DNA of 64,000 nt from Agrococcus baldri (GTDB lineage: Bacteria; Actinomycetota; Actinomycetes; Actinomycetales; Microbacteriaceae). This document shows, piece after piece, positions 9,500 to 18,332 of this stretch. Every line of letters starts with the position of its first letter. Within the stretch, counting starts at the first letter, position 1. Where the stretch lies: assembly GCA_900114805.1 (NCBI GenBank), contig FOZN01000002.1:744001-808000 (forward strand), given 5' to 3'. Below the pieces are notes generated by a model, which searched no databases, had not been told where the DNA came from, and was given only the letters and a program-made list of their open reading frames with translations. The translations under genes and the position numbers were made by a program.

Positions 9500-9554
9500 T
9501 TGCCGAGCCGATGCGGCGGAGGTAGGCTCAGAATACAGACGATGACCGTTCTGT
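9500..9554 (+). promoter_or_regulatory. exporter promoter with TetR-type operator
   Basis: -35 TTGCCG (9500-9505), 17-base spacer, -10 TAGGCT (9523-9528). The palindrome ACAGA-N10-TCTGT (9535-9554) begins at the predicted transcription start. Its arm spacing equals that of the site at 3235-3254. An additional half site CGTCTGA lies at 9491-9497. Binding of the divergent TetR protein is inferred. Confidence 0.6.
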
Positions 9555-9574
9555 TACAAGCTCAGGAGGCGACG

Positions 9575-9619
9575 ATGACGTCGATCCGCAGGCTGGTCGG
9601 TTCCTGGCACCCATGGTGA
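9575..9619 (+). CDS. 14-residue leader peptide coupled to the MFS exporter
   Basis: A short frame reading MTSIRRLVGSWHPW and ending TGA. AGGAGG, a perfect Shine-Dalgarno sequence, stands 5 bases before its ATG. The stop TGA (9617-9619) overlaps the two possible exporter starts, ATG 9613 and GTG 9616 (the latter as GTGA). The exporter itself has no Shine-Dalgarno sequence. This arrangement points to translation of the exporter only after ribosomes read the leader. Too small for protein-family recognition; expression is not proven. Confidence 0.6.
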   Translation: MTSIRRLVGSWHPW

Positions 9620-11019
9620 CCGCCGCTGAGACCGCACGCCCCCCGATCACGCGGCGCCGGGCCGCCCTGCTGATCGCGACGCTCTCTGGTGGAGGCATCA
9701 TCTCCGCACTCCAGCAGACCCTCGTCATGCCCGTGCTCTCGGTAGCGCCCCAGCGGTACGGCGTCACCGCAGACGACGCGTCGTGGCTGCTGACCGCGGT
9801 GCTGCTGGCTGGTGTGGTGGCGCCGCCCGTCGTCACCCGGCTCGCCGACCTGTTCGGGCGCCGAAGGATGCTGGTGGTCACGCTCGCCCTGCTCGTCGCC
9901 GGGAGCATCGTCGCCGCATTGCCCCTGTCGTTCGGCTGGGTGCTGGTGGGGCGGGCGCTGCAGGGCAGCGCGACAGCGCTCCTGCCGATCGGAATCAGCA
10001 TTCTCGCGGAAGTGCTGCCGCGTCAGCGCATCGCTCTCGGCATCGCGCTCATGAGCGCGACGCTCGCCGTCGGCGGTGCCGCAGGGCTGCCGCTCTCGGG
10101 GCTCCTGTTCGAGCTGTCCGGCTTCGCCGGTGTCTTCGGTGTGACCGCTGTGCTGGGGGCGATCGCCTTGCCGGTCGTGCTCATCGTCGTCCCGCGCACG
10201 CCGCCGCGCGCGGTCGGCCGCTTCGACTGGTCGGGCGCCCTCGTGCTCTCGACAGCGCTCGTCAGCATCATGCTGGTCATCTCGAAGGGCACCGCCTGGG
10301 GCTGGACGAGCATGCCGACCCTCGGTCTGCTCGGGGCCGGGCTCGTGCTGCTGACGATATTCGGCATCATGCAGGCGCGCTCGACGTCGCCGTTGATCGA
10401 ACTCGGACAGCTAGCCTCGCGACCCGTGCGCTGGACGAACCTCGCGACCGTGCTCGCCTCGATGGCGATGTTTGCGAACATGCTCATCGCGACCTTCGAG
10501 CTCGCCATCCCGGCGCGCGAAGGCGGGCCCAGCCTCGGTGTGGTCGAGACCGGCCTTGCGCTCCTGCCGATCGGCGCTGTCTCCGTCGTCGCGACCCCGC
10601 TGGTCGCTCGGATGCTCAACAGGCTCGGCGCGCGCATGACGCTGTGCGTCGGTTCGGCGCTGATGGCCATGGGGTTCGCAGCTCATCTCGCGACCGATCA
10701 CCAACTCGGCTGGATCCTCGTGAACTCGGTCGTCGTGGCGATCGGAGCGGCAATGGCGTTCGCCGCCATGCCCTTGCTCGTCCTGCGATTTGCTCCCGCG
10801 GAGGATGCGGCGACCGCGAACGGCATCAACTCCCTCATGCGGTTCTTCGGCTTCGCTGCAGCGAGCGCCATCTTGGGTGTCGTTGCTGCGCTGCCCTCGG
10901 CGGCGGGGTCGCTGCTCGACCCGCTCGACATCGCGAGCGCCGGAGCGTGCATGATCGCCGTGCTCGCAGCGGTGGCAGCACTGGCGATCCCTCGGCGCCG
11001 GCTCCTGGCAGGTGGCTGA
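9613..11019 (+). CDS. MFS drug-type exporter (DHA2/EmrB-QacA-like)
   Basis: 468 residues, about 12-14 hydrophobic helices. Motif A-like LADLFGRRRM follows the second helix, and PVLSVAPQRYGV/WLLTAVLLAG near the N-terminus are typical of EmrB/QacA proteins. ATG 9613 (or GTG 9616) overlaps the end of the leader peptide and lacks its own Shine-Dalgarno sequence. Divergent from tetR. A role in export of a toxic pathway intermediate or an antibiotic is inferred from family and regulator. Confidence 0.88.
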   Translation: MVTAAETARPPITRRRAALLIATLSGGGIISALQQTLVMPVLSVAPQRYGVTADDASWLLTAVLLAGVVAPPVVTRLADLFGRRRMLVVTLALLVAGSIVAALPLSFGWVLVGRALQGSATALLPIGISILAEVLPRQRIALGIALMSATLAVGGAAGLPLSGLLFELSGFAGVFGVTAVLGAIALPVVLIVVPRTPPRAVGRFDWSGALVLSTALVSIMLVISKGTAWGWTSMPTLGLLGAGLVLLTIFGIMQARSTSPLIELGQLASRPVRWTNLATVLASMAMFANMLIATFELAIPAREGGPSLGVVETGLALLPIGAVSVVATPLVARMLNRLGARMTLCVGSALMAMGFAAHLATDHQLGWILVNSVVVAIGAAMAFAAMPLLVLRFAPAEDAATANGINSLMRFFGFAAASAILGVVAALPSAAGSLLDPLDIASAGACMIAVLAAVAALAIPRRRLLAGG

Positions 11020-11061
11020 GGGTCGGGCTCAGGAGAGGAGATGCGCCGATGTGGCGGCAGT

Positions 11062-11466
11062 TCAGCCGCGACGGTCGTCCCGCAGGTGCGCCCCGGCGCC
11101 CACATCGTATGCCTCCGCGATCCAGCCGGCGAGCTCATCGTCGAGCTCCTCGAGCGACTGCAGCGTCAGGTGGTGCACGAACAGCCGCGATGTGTACGGG
11201 CTCACGTTCCGCACCCGCGGGCTCTCGAGCGCGCGCTGCAGATCGAGGTAGACGGCGAGGCCGGATGCGGTCGGTCGCGCACCCGCGAACCCCCGGCGGG
11301 TGCCCTTGAACGTCACCGACGACTTGCTCGTCGACACCTCGTACGGCCCGCACGCTGCGACCAGCTCGACGAAGCGACGGAACATCGCCACACTCAGCTC
11401 GGGCTTGCCCTCGAGGTGGCGCTCCACCGACCAGGCGTCGCCGATGGTCGTGTCGTCGTCCGTCAC
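11062..11466 (-). CDS. DUF5655 domain protein
   Basis: 134 residues matching the pattern of DUF5655 (MFRRFVELVAACGPYEV, VTFKGTRRGFAG, SRLFVHHLTLQS, GWIAEAYDVG). Function unknown; the domain also occurs alone or attached to transport-like proteins. The GTG at 11466 is 6 bases after a -10-like CATGAT (complement of 11473-11478), which suggests leaderless transcription. Convergent with the exporter gene. Confidence 0.75.
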   Translation of the reverse strand: MTDDDTTIGDAWSVERHLEGKPELSVAMFRRFVELVAACGPYEVSTSKSSVTFKGTRRGFAGARPTASGLAVYLDLQRALESPRVRNVSPYTSRLFVHHLTLQSLEELDDELAGWIAEAYDVGAGAHLRDDRRG

Positions 11467-11597
11467 GCGACCATCATGGCGCTGAGCGCCGACACGCGTC
11501 TGCGCTGCCCGATGAACGCGGTGGTGCCCATTGCATCACGCCGACGGGGGTGATCGGCTGTCGACAGGATGGGTTGCAGCAGCGAGGGGAGCACGGC

Positions 11598-12578
11598 ATG
11601 AAGGCGATGCAATTCGAGGTGGATGGGCCGTTGACGTGGGCGGATGCGCCGGAGCCGGCCGCGGGCGCGGGCGAGGTGCTCGTCGAGATCGCGGCAACCG
11701 CGGTGAACCGCGCCGACCTGATGCAGCGGGCAGGCAAGTATCCGCCGCCCGCGGGGGAGTCGGAGGTGATGGGGCTCGAGTGCTCGGGCACGATCGTGGC
11801 GCTCGGGGCGGATGTCGAGGGCTGGGCCGTCGGCGACGCGGTGTGCGCACTGCTCGCGGGCGGCGGCTACGCCGAGCGCGTCGCGGTGCCGGTGACGCAG
11901 CTGCTGCCGGTGCCCGAGGGCGTCTCGCTCGAGGAGTCGGCGGCACTGCCGGAGGCGGTCTGCACGGTCTGGAGCGCCGTGCGCGACCTGCCGGAGCCAG
12001 GGCCCGACGCGCTCGCGCTCGTGCACGGCGGCAGCGGCGGCATCGGCACGATGGCGATCCAGCTGCTGCGCACTCGCGGCTACCGCGTGGCTGTCACAGC
12101 GAGCAGCCGCCACCACGAGCTGTGCCGCGCGCTCGGCGCCGAGATCGCGATCGACTACCGATCCGAGGACTTCGTGGATGCGGTGCTGACGGCCACCGAC
12201 GGCGGTGGCGCGGAGTTCATCCTCGACGTCGTCGGCGCCGACTACCTGCGTCGCAACGTCGATGCGCTCGCGCTCGACGGCACCCTCACCGTGATCGCGA
12301 CGCAGGGCGGCACGAGGGCCGAGGTCAGTCTGGGCCGGCTCATGCAGCGCCGCGTCACGCTGCGCGCGATGACGCTGCGGGCTCGCCCGCGCACGGGAGG
12401 TCGCGGCGCGAAGTCGGAGGTGGTCGCGCAGGTGCGCGAGCACGTCTGGCCGCTCCTCGCTTCGGGCGCGGTGCGGCCCGTGATCGGCGCGACGCTGCCG
12501 CTCGCCGACGCCGAGCGCGCGCACGAGCTCATGGGCTCGCCGCAGGCTCCGGGAGGCAAGATCCTGCTCGTCCGCTGA
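11598..12578 (+). CDS. NAD(P)H-quinone oxidoreductase (PIG3-like, zinc-free MDR family)
   Basis: 326 residues of the medium-chain dehydrogenase/reductase superfamily: GroES-like N-terminal domain with NRADLMQRAGKYPPP, then a Rossmann domain with GGSGGIGTMAIQLL. The zinc-ligand pattern of alcohol dehydrogenases is absent. The PPP and NRADLMQR signatures fit the TP53I3/PIG3 quinone reductase group. ATG 11598 follows GAGGGGAG; the frame extension up to 11550 has no start support. Probably a cytosolic NADPH:quinone reductase in stress defence. Confidence 0.88.
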   Translation: MKAMQFEVDGPLTWADAPEPAAGAGEVLVEIAATAVNRADLMQRAGKYPPPAGESEVMGLECSGTIVALGADVEGWAVGDAVCALLAGGGYAERVAVPVTQLLPVPEGVSLEESAALPEAVCTVWSAVRDLPEPGPDALALVHGGSGGIGTMAIQLLRTRGYRVAVTASSRHHELCRALGAEIAIDYRSEDFVDAVLTATDGGGAEFILDVVGADYLRRNVDALALDGTLTVIATQGGTRAEVSLGRLMQRRVTLRAMTLRARPRTGGRGAKSEVVAQVREHVWPLLASGAVRPVIGATLPLADAERAHELMGSPQAPGGKILLVR

Positions 12579-12588
12579 GGCGAGCGTG

Positions 12589-12852
12589 TCACCGGTGCTC
12601 GTACACGTCGCGCCGATGACCCGCGCGCACGACAGTCACGACCAAGGTCACATCGAAGACGTCGTACAGCACCCGAAAGTCGCCGACCCTGATCCGCCAC
12701 GCAGTGACTTCACCGGTCAACTTCTTCGAGCCCTGCGGCCGCGGCTCCACGGCGAGGCCGTCAATCGCACGCAGCACCCGATCGCGTCCCGGGCGCGGCA
12801 ACTTCTTGATCTGCCGAGCAGCTGCCGTCGTGAACTGGATTCGATAGCTCAC
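12589..12852 (-). CDS. RelE/ParE family toxin
   Basis: 87 residues: SYRIQFTTAAARQIKKLP, then WRIRVGDFRVLYDVFD and AGHRRDVYEH, the usual RelE pattern with basic catalytic residues near the C-terminus. RelE toxins cut mRNA in the ribosomal A site. The GTG start overlaps the antitoxin stop by four bases (GTGA), so the toxin is made only with the antitoxin. Confidence 0.9.
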   Translation of the reverse strand: MSYRIQFTTAAARQIKKLPRPGRDRVLRAIDGLAVEPRPQGSKKLTGEVTAWRIRVGDFRVLYDVFDVTLVVTVVRAGHRRDVYEHR

Positions 12853-13112
12853 GTCGACAGTTCGCGCCGCAGAGCCTCGAGCGATACGCGTTGCCCGTCG
12901 TCTTCCGCGATCGCTTCGCGATAGGCGGCGACATCGCTCTCCATCTCGAACGCTTCGAGCGCTTCCAGATCGGCGACGCTGATCACGACTGCGCTGAGCT
13001 TCCCGTTGCGAGTCACGCCGATCCGCTCGCCTGCGTACATCGCGCGGCTCAGTACATCGGAGAGCTGCTCACGCAGCTCTCGCGTCGAGACCTGACTGGT
13101 GACATCGCTCAT
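12849..13112 (-). CDS. Phd/YefM family antitoxin
   Basis: 87 residues: N-terminal DNA-binding Phd/YefM domain (VSTRELREQLSDVLSRAMYAGE, VTRNGKLSAVVIS) and a charged C-terminal tail that would wrap the toxin. ATG 13112 was chosen because a -10 hexamer TATGGT (complement of 13120-13125) ends 7 bases before it, giving a leaderless message; a longer frame to 13157 exists but would include the operator. Autoregulation through the overlapping palindrome is likely. Confidence 0.9.
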   Translation of the reverse strand: MSDVTSQVSTRELREQLSDVLSRAMYAGERIGVTRNGKLSAVVISVADLEALEAFEMESDVAAYREAIAEDDGQRVSLEALRRELST

Positions 13113-13133
13113 GCGTACGACCATACTCGTACG
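13113..13133 (-). promoter_or_regulatory. toxin-antitoxin operator overlapping the -10 box
   Basis: Inverted repeat CGTACGA (13114-13120) and TCGTACG (13127-13133) with a 6-base spacer. The -10 hexamer TATGGT of the antitoxin gene lies inside it, so binding of the antitoxin-toxin complex would block polymerase. Confidence 0.7.
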
Positions 13134-13211
13134 TACGTTGTGTACACACTTCGGCATTGCGTGTGACTCCCATCCGCAGACGTGCGGTGCTCGTGGCCGA
13201 CCGGCAGTCGA

Positions 13212-13793
13212 TCAGGCCCGTTCCGGTAGGACGAGATCGATCGGATCGGCAGAGAGGGCGCCCGGGCGCAGGCCGATGCTGGCGGTCAGCGCCGCCAGCC
13301 CCTCGAGCGCAATCGACCAGACAGATGTCAGGGGCGGACGTTTGGCGCCGAGCCCGCGACAGTGCGCGTCGGGGCAGCGTTCCCAGTCGATCTTCGTGAG
13401 TGGTCCGGTTCGCTTGCTCTGCTCTCGCAGGTGCAGGGACCAACTGCCGTCCTCCATCGTCTGGACCAACAACGCTGTTTCCTCGGGCGGTGCGCTTCCG
13501 ACCCATATGGCTGTGACAGCTCGTTCGATGCAGCGTGCGCGATCCAGCACGTCGACCAGCAGGATCAGATCATCGCGCCACGCATTGTCGAGTAGGCCCC
13601 GACCCTGGAGGTGACGACGTGCGACTGCGTCGCCCTCATCGTCGCCCAGCCGCACCCTGGCACGCAAGCGCGTCGGTGCCCCCGCGTGCCCCGCGATCTT
13701 CTCCGCTTCGGCGCGCGTGCGCGCGAGGCACTCGAAGGTGCGCCTCCCGCCGTCCACGTCGAACTCGTACCTGTGCGTCGCATCCGCTCTCAT
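13212..13793 (-). CDS. hypothetical protein
   Basis: 193 residues from ATG 13793. No family recognised. It is soluble, with an RYEFDVDGGRRTFECLAR N-terminus, a WERCPDAHC pair of cysteines, and no signal peptide or membrane helix. The longer frame to 14195 runs through the lipoprotein gene on the other strand and was trimmed. It is isolated between the toxin-antitoxin pair and a divergent lipoprotein gene. Confidence 0.6.
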   Translation of the reverse strand: MRADATHRYEFDVDGGRRTFECLARTRAEAEKIAGHAGAPTRLRARVRLGDDEGDAVARRHLQGRGLLDNAWRDDLILLVDVLDRARCIERAVTAIWVGSAPPEETALLVQTMEDGSWSLHLREQSKRTGPLTKIDWERCPDAHCRGLGAKRPPLTSVWSIALEGLAALTASIGLRPGALSADPIDLVLPERA

Positions 13794-13931
13794 GCCGGGA
13801 GGATGCGGCAACCGGCCGCCGGCGGGTGAGGAGTGGGTGTGCTCCTGTGGAGAGCAGCCTCCGCAGCGCTCAGCGAGCCGCCGTACGATCGGGCGGGAGC
13901 GCGACCGGGTGGTCGGGAGAGGGAGCCGAGC

Positions 13932-14672
13932 ATGGGCAGAGCAGGCAGGGCAGCGGGCGCCGTGGGCGTCGTCGCGATCATCGCGGCTGGCCTCACTGGC
14001 TGCATCCCCGGTCCGCCGCCCGTGCCGCAGCCCACGCCGGCCGCGCCGATCGTGCAGAGCGGCGCGGCCGCGGGCGAGCTGCGGGAGGGGTTCGTGCCCG
14101 CCGGTGGCACGAGCTCGGTCACGCTCACGATCGACGAGCGCGCCGCGGTCGCCATCGGCGCGACCTCGCCGGATGAGGACGACCTGACGATGCACCTCAC
14201 CGGCGCCGGCACCGATGTCGAGAGCGATGACGCCTCCGGCGACCTCGACGTGTTCGAGTTCGAGATGCAGACGCGCGACCCGGCGATCGCGACCGTGCTG
14301 GAGCCGGGCGAGTACACGATCGAGCTCGCCGAGTGGGGCGATGACTCCACCGACTACCGGCTGCAGGTGCTGACCAGCACGACGACGGTGACCGCCGGCT
14401 CTGTCGCCGAGCTCGAGTTCGGCCCCGGCCGGCCCGCGCTCGTGATCGCGACCATCACCGAGGGCGACGAGGCGATCGCCGCGACCTCCGACATCGACAC
14501 GACGCTGTGGGCGTACGTGCCGGACTCGGATCAGGAGTACTGGGACGACGACGGCGGCGGCGACCGCAACCCGCGCATCGAGCTGATCGGCGAGAGCCCG
14601 CAGGACATCGCGGTGGTCGCCACCGGCTACGACCGCGACGAGAGCGGCACGCTGGAGCTCGCCGTGGAGTGA
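13932..14672 (+). CDS. secreted lipoprotein of unknown function
   Basis: 246 residues. Signal peptide with lipobox LTGC (Cys24), a Pro-rich linker, then an acidic beta-rich ectodomain (FVPAGGTSSVTLTIDERAAVAIGATS, GEYTIELAEWGDD) reminiscent of small pre-peptidase-type beta-sandwich modules. ATG 13932 has GAGAGGGAG upstream; TACGAT at 13884-13889 may be the -10. Exposed on the outer face of the cell membrane. Confidence 0.75.
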   Translation: MGRAGRAAGAVGVVAIIAAGLTGCIPGPPPVPQPTPAAPIVQSGAAAGELREGFVPAGGTSSVTLTIDERAAVAIGATSPDEDDLTMHLTGAGTDVESDDASGDLDVFEFEMQTRDPAIATVLEPGEYTIELAEWGDDSTDYRLQVLTSTTTVTAGSVAELEFGPGRPALVIATITEGDEAIAATSDIDTTLWAYVPDSDQEYWDDDGGGDRNPRIELIGESPQDIAVVATGYDRDESGTLELAVE

Positions 14673-14678
14673 CCGGCA

Positions 14679-14709
14679 GCGACCGGGCTGACCGATGGCG
14701 CCCGGTCGC
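14679..14709. terminator. hairpin terminator between convergent genes
   Basis: Perfect 10-bp arms GCGACCGGGC and GCCCGGTCGC around an 11-base loop. It sits between the ends of the lipoprotein (+) and lldD (-) genes and has no U-tract, as is common in high-GC actinobacteria. Confidence 0.6.
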
Positions 14710-14724
14710 CGCCGCGCCGGGCGG

Positions 14725-15978
14725 CTACCGCGCGGTGACGTCCCTCTGACCCGGCACCGGCTCGAGCCTGCGCAGCTGCGTCACGTGCCGCGGCTCGAGC
14801 TCGTCGAGCGAGGAGACGCCCAGCAGCGCCATCGTGCGCTCGATCTCGGTGCGCAGGATCGCGATCGTGCGATCGACGCCCTCGCGCCCGCCGGCCATCA
14901 GGCCGTACAGGTAGGCGCGGCCGATGAGCGTGAACTTCGCGCCCAGCGCCACCGAGGCGACGATGTCGGCGCCGTGCATGATGCCGGTGTCGACCATCAC
15001 GGTCGCATCCCGGCCGACCTCGCGCACCACCTGCGGCAGCAGCCGGAAGGGGATGGGCGCGCGGTCGAGCTGCCGGCCGCCGTGGTTCGAGAGCACGATG
15101 CCGTCGACGCCGCCCTCGATCAGGCGCACCGCATCCGGCACGTTCTGCACGCCCTTCACGACGAGCTTGCCGGGCCACATCGAGCGGATGACGTCGAGGT
15201 CGTCGTACGAGATGGTCGGGTCCATCGCCGAGTTCAGCAGCTCGCCGACGGTGCCACCGGTGGTCGACAGCGACGCGAACTCGAGCTTGGGCGTGGTGAG
15301 GAAGTCGAACCACCACCAGGGCCGCGGGATGGCGTTCGCGATCGTCTTGAGCGAGAGCTGCGGCGGGATCGAGAAGCCGTTGCGGGTGTCGCGCAGGCGG
15401 GCGCCCGCCACCGGGGTGTCGACCGTGAACATGAGCGTGTCGTAGCCGGCGGCGGCGGCACGCTCGACCAGGCCGTAGGAGATCGAGCGGTCGCGCATCA
15501 CGTAGAGCTGGAACCAGTTGCGCCCGTGCGGGTTGACCGCCTTGACGTCCTCGATCGTCGTGGTGCCGAGCGTCGAGAGCGTGAAGGGGATGCCGGCCGC
15601 GGCTGCCGCGCCCGCGCCCGCGGTCTCGCCCTCGCTCTGCATCAGCCGCGTGAAGCCGGTCGGCGCGATGCCGAACGGCAGCGCGCTCGTGCCGCCCAGC
15701 ACCGTCGCGCGGGTGTCGACCCGCTCGGCGGGCTTGAGGATGTCGGGGTGGAACTCGACATCCTCGAACGCCTGCCGCGCACGAGCGAGCGAGATCTCGC
15801 CATCGGCGGCGCCGTCCGTGTAGTCGAAGGCGGCGGCGGGGGTGCGCCGCTTGGCGATCGCGCGCAGGTCGTCGATCGTGAGCGCCGCGTCGAGGCGGCG
15901 GCGGCGCGCGTTGAGGTCGGGCTTCTTGAACTGCAGGAGTTCGACGAGCTCGCGCGGGTTGGGCAGCTGACGCTTCAT
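14725..15978 (-). CDS. lldD: L-lactate dehydrogenase (FMN-dependent alpha-hydroxy acid dehydrogenase)
   Basis: 417 residues. FMN-dependent oxidation of L-lactate to pyruvate at the inner face of the membrane, passing electrons to menaquinone. Typical features: [57 protein letters not shown], and the active-site [14 protein letters not shown] with catalytic His and substrate-binding Arg. ATG 15978 with GAGAGG upstream. It lies 13 bases after the MHS permease gene and behind GntR operators, a standard lactate utilisation operon. Confidence 0.92.
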   Translation of the reverse strand: MKRQLPNPRELVELLQFKKPDLNARRRRLDAALTIDDLRAIAKRRTPAAAFDYTDGAADGEISLARARQAFEDVEFHPDILKPAERVDTRATVLGGTSALPFGIAPTGFTRLMQSEGETAGAGAAAAAGIPFTLSTLGTTTIEDVKAVNPHGRNWFQLYVMRDRSISYGLVERAAAAGYDTLMFTVDTPVAGARLRDTRNGFSIPPQLSLKTIANAIPRPWWWFDFLTTPKLEFASLSTTGGTVGELLNSAMDPTISYDDLDVIRSMWPGKLVVKGVQNVPDAVRLIEGGVDGIVLSNHGGRQLDRAPIPFRLLPQVVREVGRDATVMVDTGIMHGADIVASVALGAKFTLIGRAYLYGLMAGGREGVDRTIAILRTEIERTMALLGVSSLDELEPRHVTQLRRLEPVPGQRDVTAR

Positions 15979-15991
15979 GGTCTCGAGCCTC

Positions 15992-17347
15992 TCAGTGATC
16001 GTGGGCGGCGTTGAGGACGCCGCCTGCGGGCTTGTACTCGTCGAAGTCGGTGGGCTCGACGTGCGCGACGTGCTTGATGAAGTAGGAGGCGATGACCGAC
16101 AGCAGGGCGCAGAAGGAGACGTACGCCGCGATCGGCCACCACTGGCCGCCGCTGATCTCGAGCAGCCACGCGGCGATGAGGGGTGCCGTGCCGCCGAAGA
16201 CGGCCGCACCCACCTGGTAGCCGAGCGTGGCGCCGGTGTAGCGCACCTCGGGGCTGAAGCTCTCGGCGATGAGCGTGCCGAGGATGGCGTTGACGCTGCC
16301 CCACAGCAGGCCGAAGCCGATGATGGTCGCGGTGAACACCGCCCAGTCCTCGCCGATGTTGAGGATGAGGAAGTAGGGCACCGAGTAGAGGATCGTCGCG
16401 ATCGCCGCGTAGCGGTAGAGCGGGGCTCGGCCGACACGATCCGACAGGCGCCCGAAGAACGGCATCCAGATGGTCGCCACGAGCGCGGCTGCGGCGACCC
16501 CCAGCAGCACGGTGTTCTGCCGCACGTCGAGGATGTCCACCGAGTAGGCGATCACGTAGGTGCTGAAGATGTAGAACGGGCCGGTCTCCCCGGCCTTCGC
16601 GCCGATGGAGACGAGCACGGCGCGCCAGTGCTTCGTGACGACCTCCTTGATCGGCAGCTTCAGGCGTGCGCCGGTATCGCGGATGCGCTTGAACTCGGGC
16701 GTCTCGTCGAGGCTGTTGCGGATCCACAGGCCGATGAGCACGAGCACGATGCTGCCGACGAACGGCAGTCGCCAGCCCCAGGCGAGGAACTGCTCCTCGG
16801 GCATGAGGGTCAGCAGCGCGATGACGCCCGAGGCGAGCAGCAGACCCAGGCTGATGCCCATCTGCGGCACGGCGCCGTAGAGGCCGCGGCGGTTCTTGGG
16901 CGCGTACTCGTAGGCCAGCAGCAGCGCGCCGCCCCATTCGCCGCCGATGCCGATGCCCTGCAGGGCGCGGAAGACCAGCAGCAGGATCGGCGCCCAGATG
17001 CCGATCGCGTTGAAGTCGGGGAGCAGGCCGATCGCGACGGTGCCGCCGCCCATGAGCATGAGGGTGAGGAAGAGCGTCTTCTTGCGCCCGATGCGGTCGC
17101 CGATGTGGGCGAAGATGACGCCGCCAACGGGGCGGAAGAAGAAGGTGAGCGAGAACGACGCGTAGGCGAGCATCGTCGAGAAGAACGGATCCTCGGTGGG
17201 GAAGTAGAGGCGGTTGAACACCAGCGCCGCGACCGTGCCGTAGACGAGGAAGTCGAACCACTCGATGACGCTGCCAGAGAGGCTGCCGAGCAGCACCCGG
17301 TAGTTGAGGCGCTCGGGCGGCGCTGCGGGGGAGGTGGTCGTGGCCAA
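15992..17347 (-). CDS. MHS-family MFS permease, probably for lactate
   Basis: 451 residues, 12 helices. Signatures of the metabolite:H+ symporter branch: [11 protein letters not shown] at the first helix, [22 protein letters not shown] (motif A) and [16 protein letters not shown]. The TTG at 17347 was chosen because AAAGGAG stands 6 bases upstream; the longer frame would read through the operators. Placement before lldD and after FadR-type operators suggests uptake of lactate or another 2-hydroxy acid. Confidence 0.88.
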   Translation of the reverse strand: MATTTSPAAPPERLNYRVLLGSLSGSVIEWFDFLVYGTVAALVFNRLYFPTEDPFFSTMLAYASFSLTFFFRPVGGVIFAHIGDRIGRKKTLFLTLMLMGGGTVAIGLLPDFNAIGIWAPILLLVFRALQGIGIGGEWGGALLLAYEYAPKNRRGLYGAVPQMGISLGLLLASGVIALLTLMPEEQFLAWGWRLPFVGSIVLVLIGLWIRNSLDETPEFKRIRDTGARLKLPIKEVVTKHWRAVLVSIGAKAGETGPFYIFSTYVIAYSVDILDVRQNTVLLGVAAAALVATIWMPFFGRLSDRVGRAPLYRYAAIATILYSVPYFLILNIGEDWAVFTATIIGFGLLWGSVNAILGTLIAESFSPEVRYTGATLGYQVGAAVFGGTAPLIAAWLLEISGGQWWPIAAYVSFCALLSVIASYFIKHVAHVEPTDFDEYKPAGGVLNAAHDH

Positions 17348-17370
17348 GGCTCTCTCCTTTGAGAAGCGGT

Positions 17371-17412
17371 CGGTGTGACCGTGCTGTGTGGTCAGACCAT
17401 GTGGTCGAACCA
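17371..17412 (-). promoter_or_regulatory. FadR-type GntR operators (two perfect sites and one degenerate)
   Basis: TGGTCAGACCA at 17389-17399 and TGGTCGAACCA at 17402-17412 both match the family consensus TGGTNNNACCA exactly; centres are 13 bp apart and the second extends to TGTGGT/ACCACA. CGGTGTGACCG at 17371-17381 is a degenerate third. They lie immediately upstream of the permease-lldD operon and downstream of the GntR gene. Confidence 0.85.
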
Positions 17413-17482
17413 CACGAAAGATACGGCGATGAGCCCGACCGTGTCAAGGCGCGGATGCGTCTGGTCGCGATCGGCGAGCCGG

Positions 17483-18193
17483 TTACGCGCGCTCGTCGGG
17501 CGCGGGTGCCGAGCCCTGCGAGGTCTCGAGGTAGTAGCCCCGGATGTGCGCGCGCAGCAGCTCGGCGGCGCCCTCGCGGTCGTCGGCGCGCAGCCGCTCG
17601 TAGATGCCGCGGTGCTCCGCGCGCAGCCGCGCGGCGGTCGTCGCCCAGTCCGGGATGGCGCGGGCGCGCGCCAGCGTGTGATCCGAGATCGACGTGCGCA
17701 GGGCATCCATCAGCGTGCTGATGAGCGGGTTGCTCGCGGTGCGCGCGAGCGCGGTGTGGAACTCGGCGTCGAGCACCAGGAAGTCGGCCAGCGGCAGCTC
17801 CGCGTCATCCATGCGGTCGAGCAGCAGCTCGGCGGCCTGCCAGTCGCCCGCCTCGAGGTCGGCGTGCTCGGCCGCCCAGGTCTCCAGCAGCAGCCGCACG
17901 TCGAGTACGTGGCCGTGCTCCACGTGCCGGGTCGCGAGCTGCAGGTTGATCGAGAGCGACAGCGCCTGCCCCGGCGCCGCGGTGAGGATGGTGCCCGAGC
18001 GCGGGCCCGAGCCGGTCGAGGTGCGGATGGTGCCGATCGCCTCGAGCACGGCGAGCGCCTCCCGCAGCGATCCGCGCGAGATCTGCAGCGTCTCGGCGAG
18101 CGCGCGCTCACCCGGCAGATGGTCGCCGATCGCGAGCCGCCCGCTCTGCAGCTCGGCCGTCACCCACCGCATGACTGTCTCGTGCACCCTCAT
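17483..18193 (-). CDS. FadR-subfamily GntR regulator (LldR-like)
   Basis: 236 residues: N-terminal winged helix (LPGERALAETLQISRGSLREALAVLEAIG) and C-terminal FCD ligand-binding domain with the metal-binding pattern DAEFH, H and EHRGIYE. It precedes the lactate permease/lldD genes on the same strand, with two TGGTNNNACCA operators in between. L-lactate-responsive repression is inferred from LldR relatives. Confidence 0.88.
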   Translation of the reverse strand: MRVHETVMRWVTAELQSGRLAIGDHLPGERALAETLQISRGSLREALAVLEAIGTIRTSTGSGPRSGTILTAAPGQALSLSINLQLATRHVEHGHVLDVRLLLETWAAEHADLEAGDWQAAELLLDRMDDAELPLADFLVLDAEFHTALARTASNPLISTLMDALRTSISDHTLARARAIPDWATTAARLRAEHRGIYERLRADDREGAAELLRAHIRGYYLETSQGSAPAPDERA

Positions 18194-18332
18194 CGCCTCG
18201 AGTATCGCAGTGGTGCCTCGTCAGCCAGGAGCGCGCGCCGCGGTCGCGCGCGTGTCGAGCGCCACCGCCGACACAGGAGATCCTTGCCATGCCTTGGGCC
18301 GGGCCGCCAGTTCGCCTGCCTACGCTCAGGTC

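Noticed and set aside
9575-9619. Leader ORF taken as a frameshifted N-terminus of the exporter
   Set aside because: The exporter has a complete family N-terminus from residue 1, so no sequence is missing.
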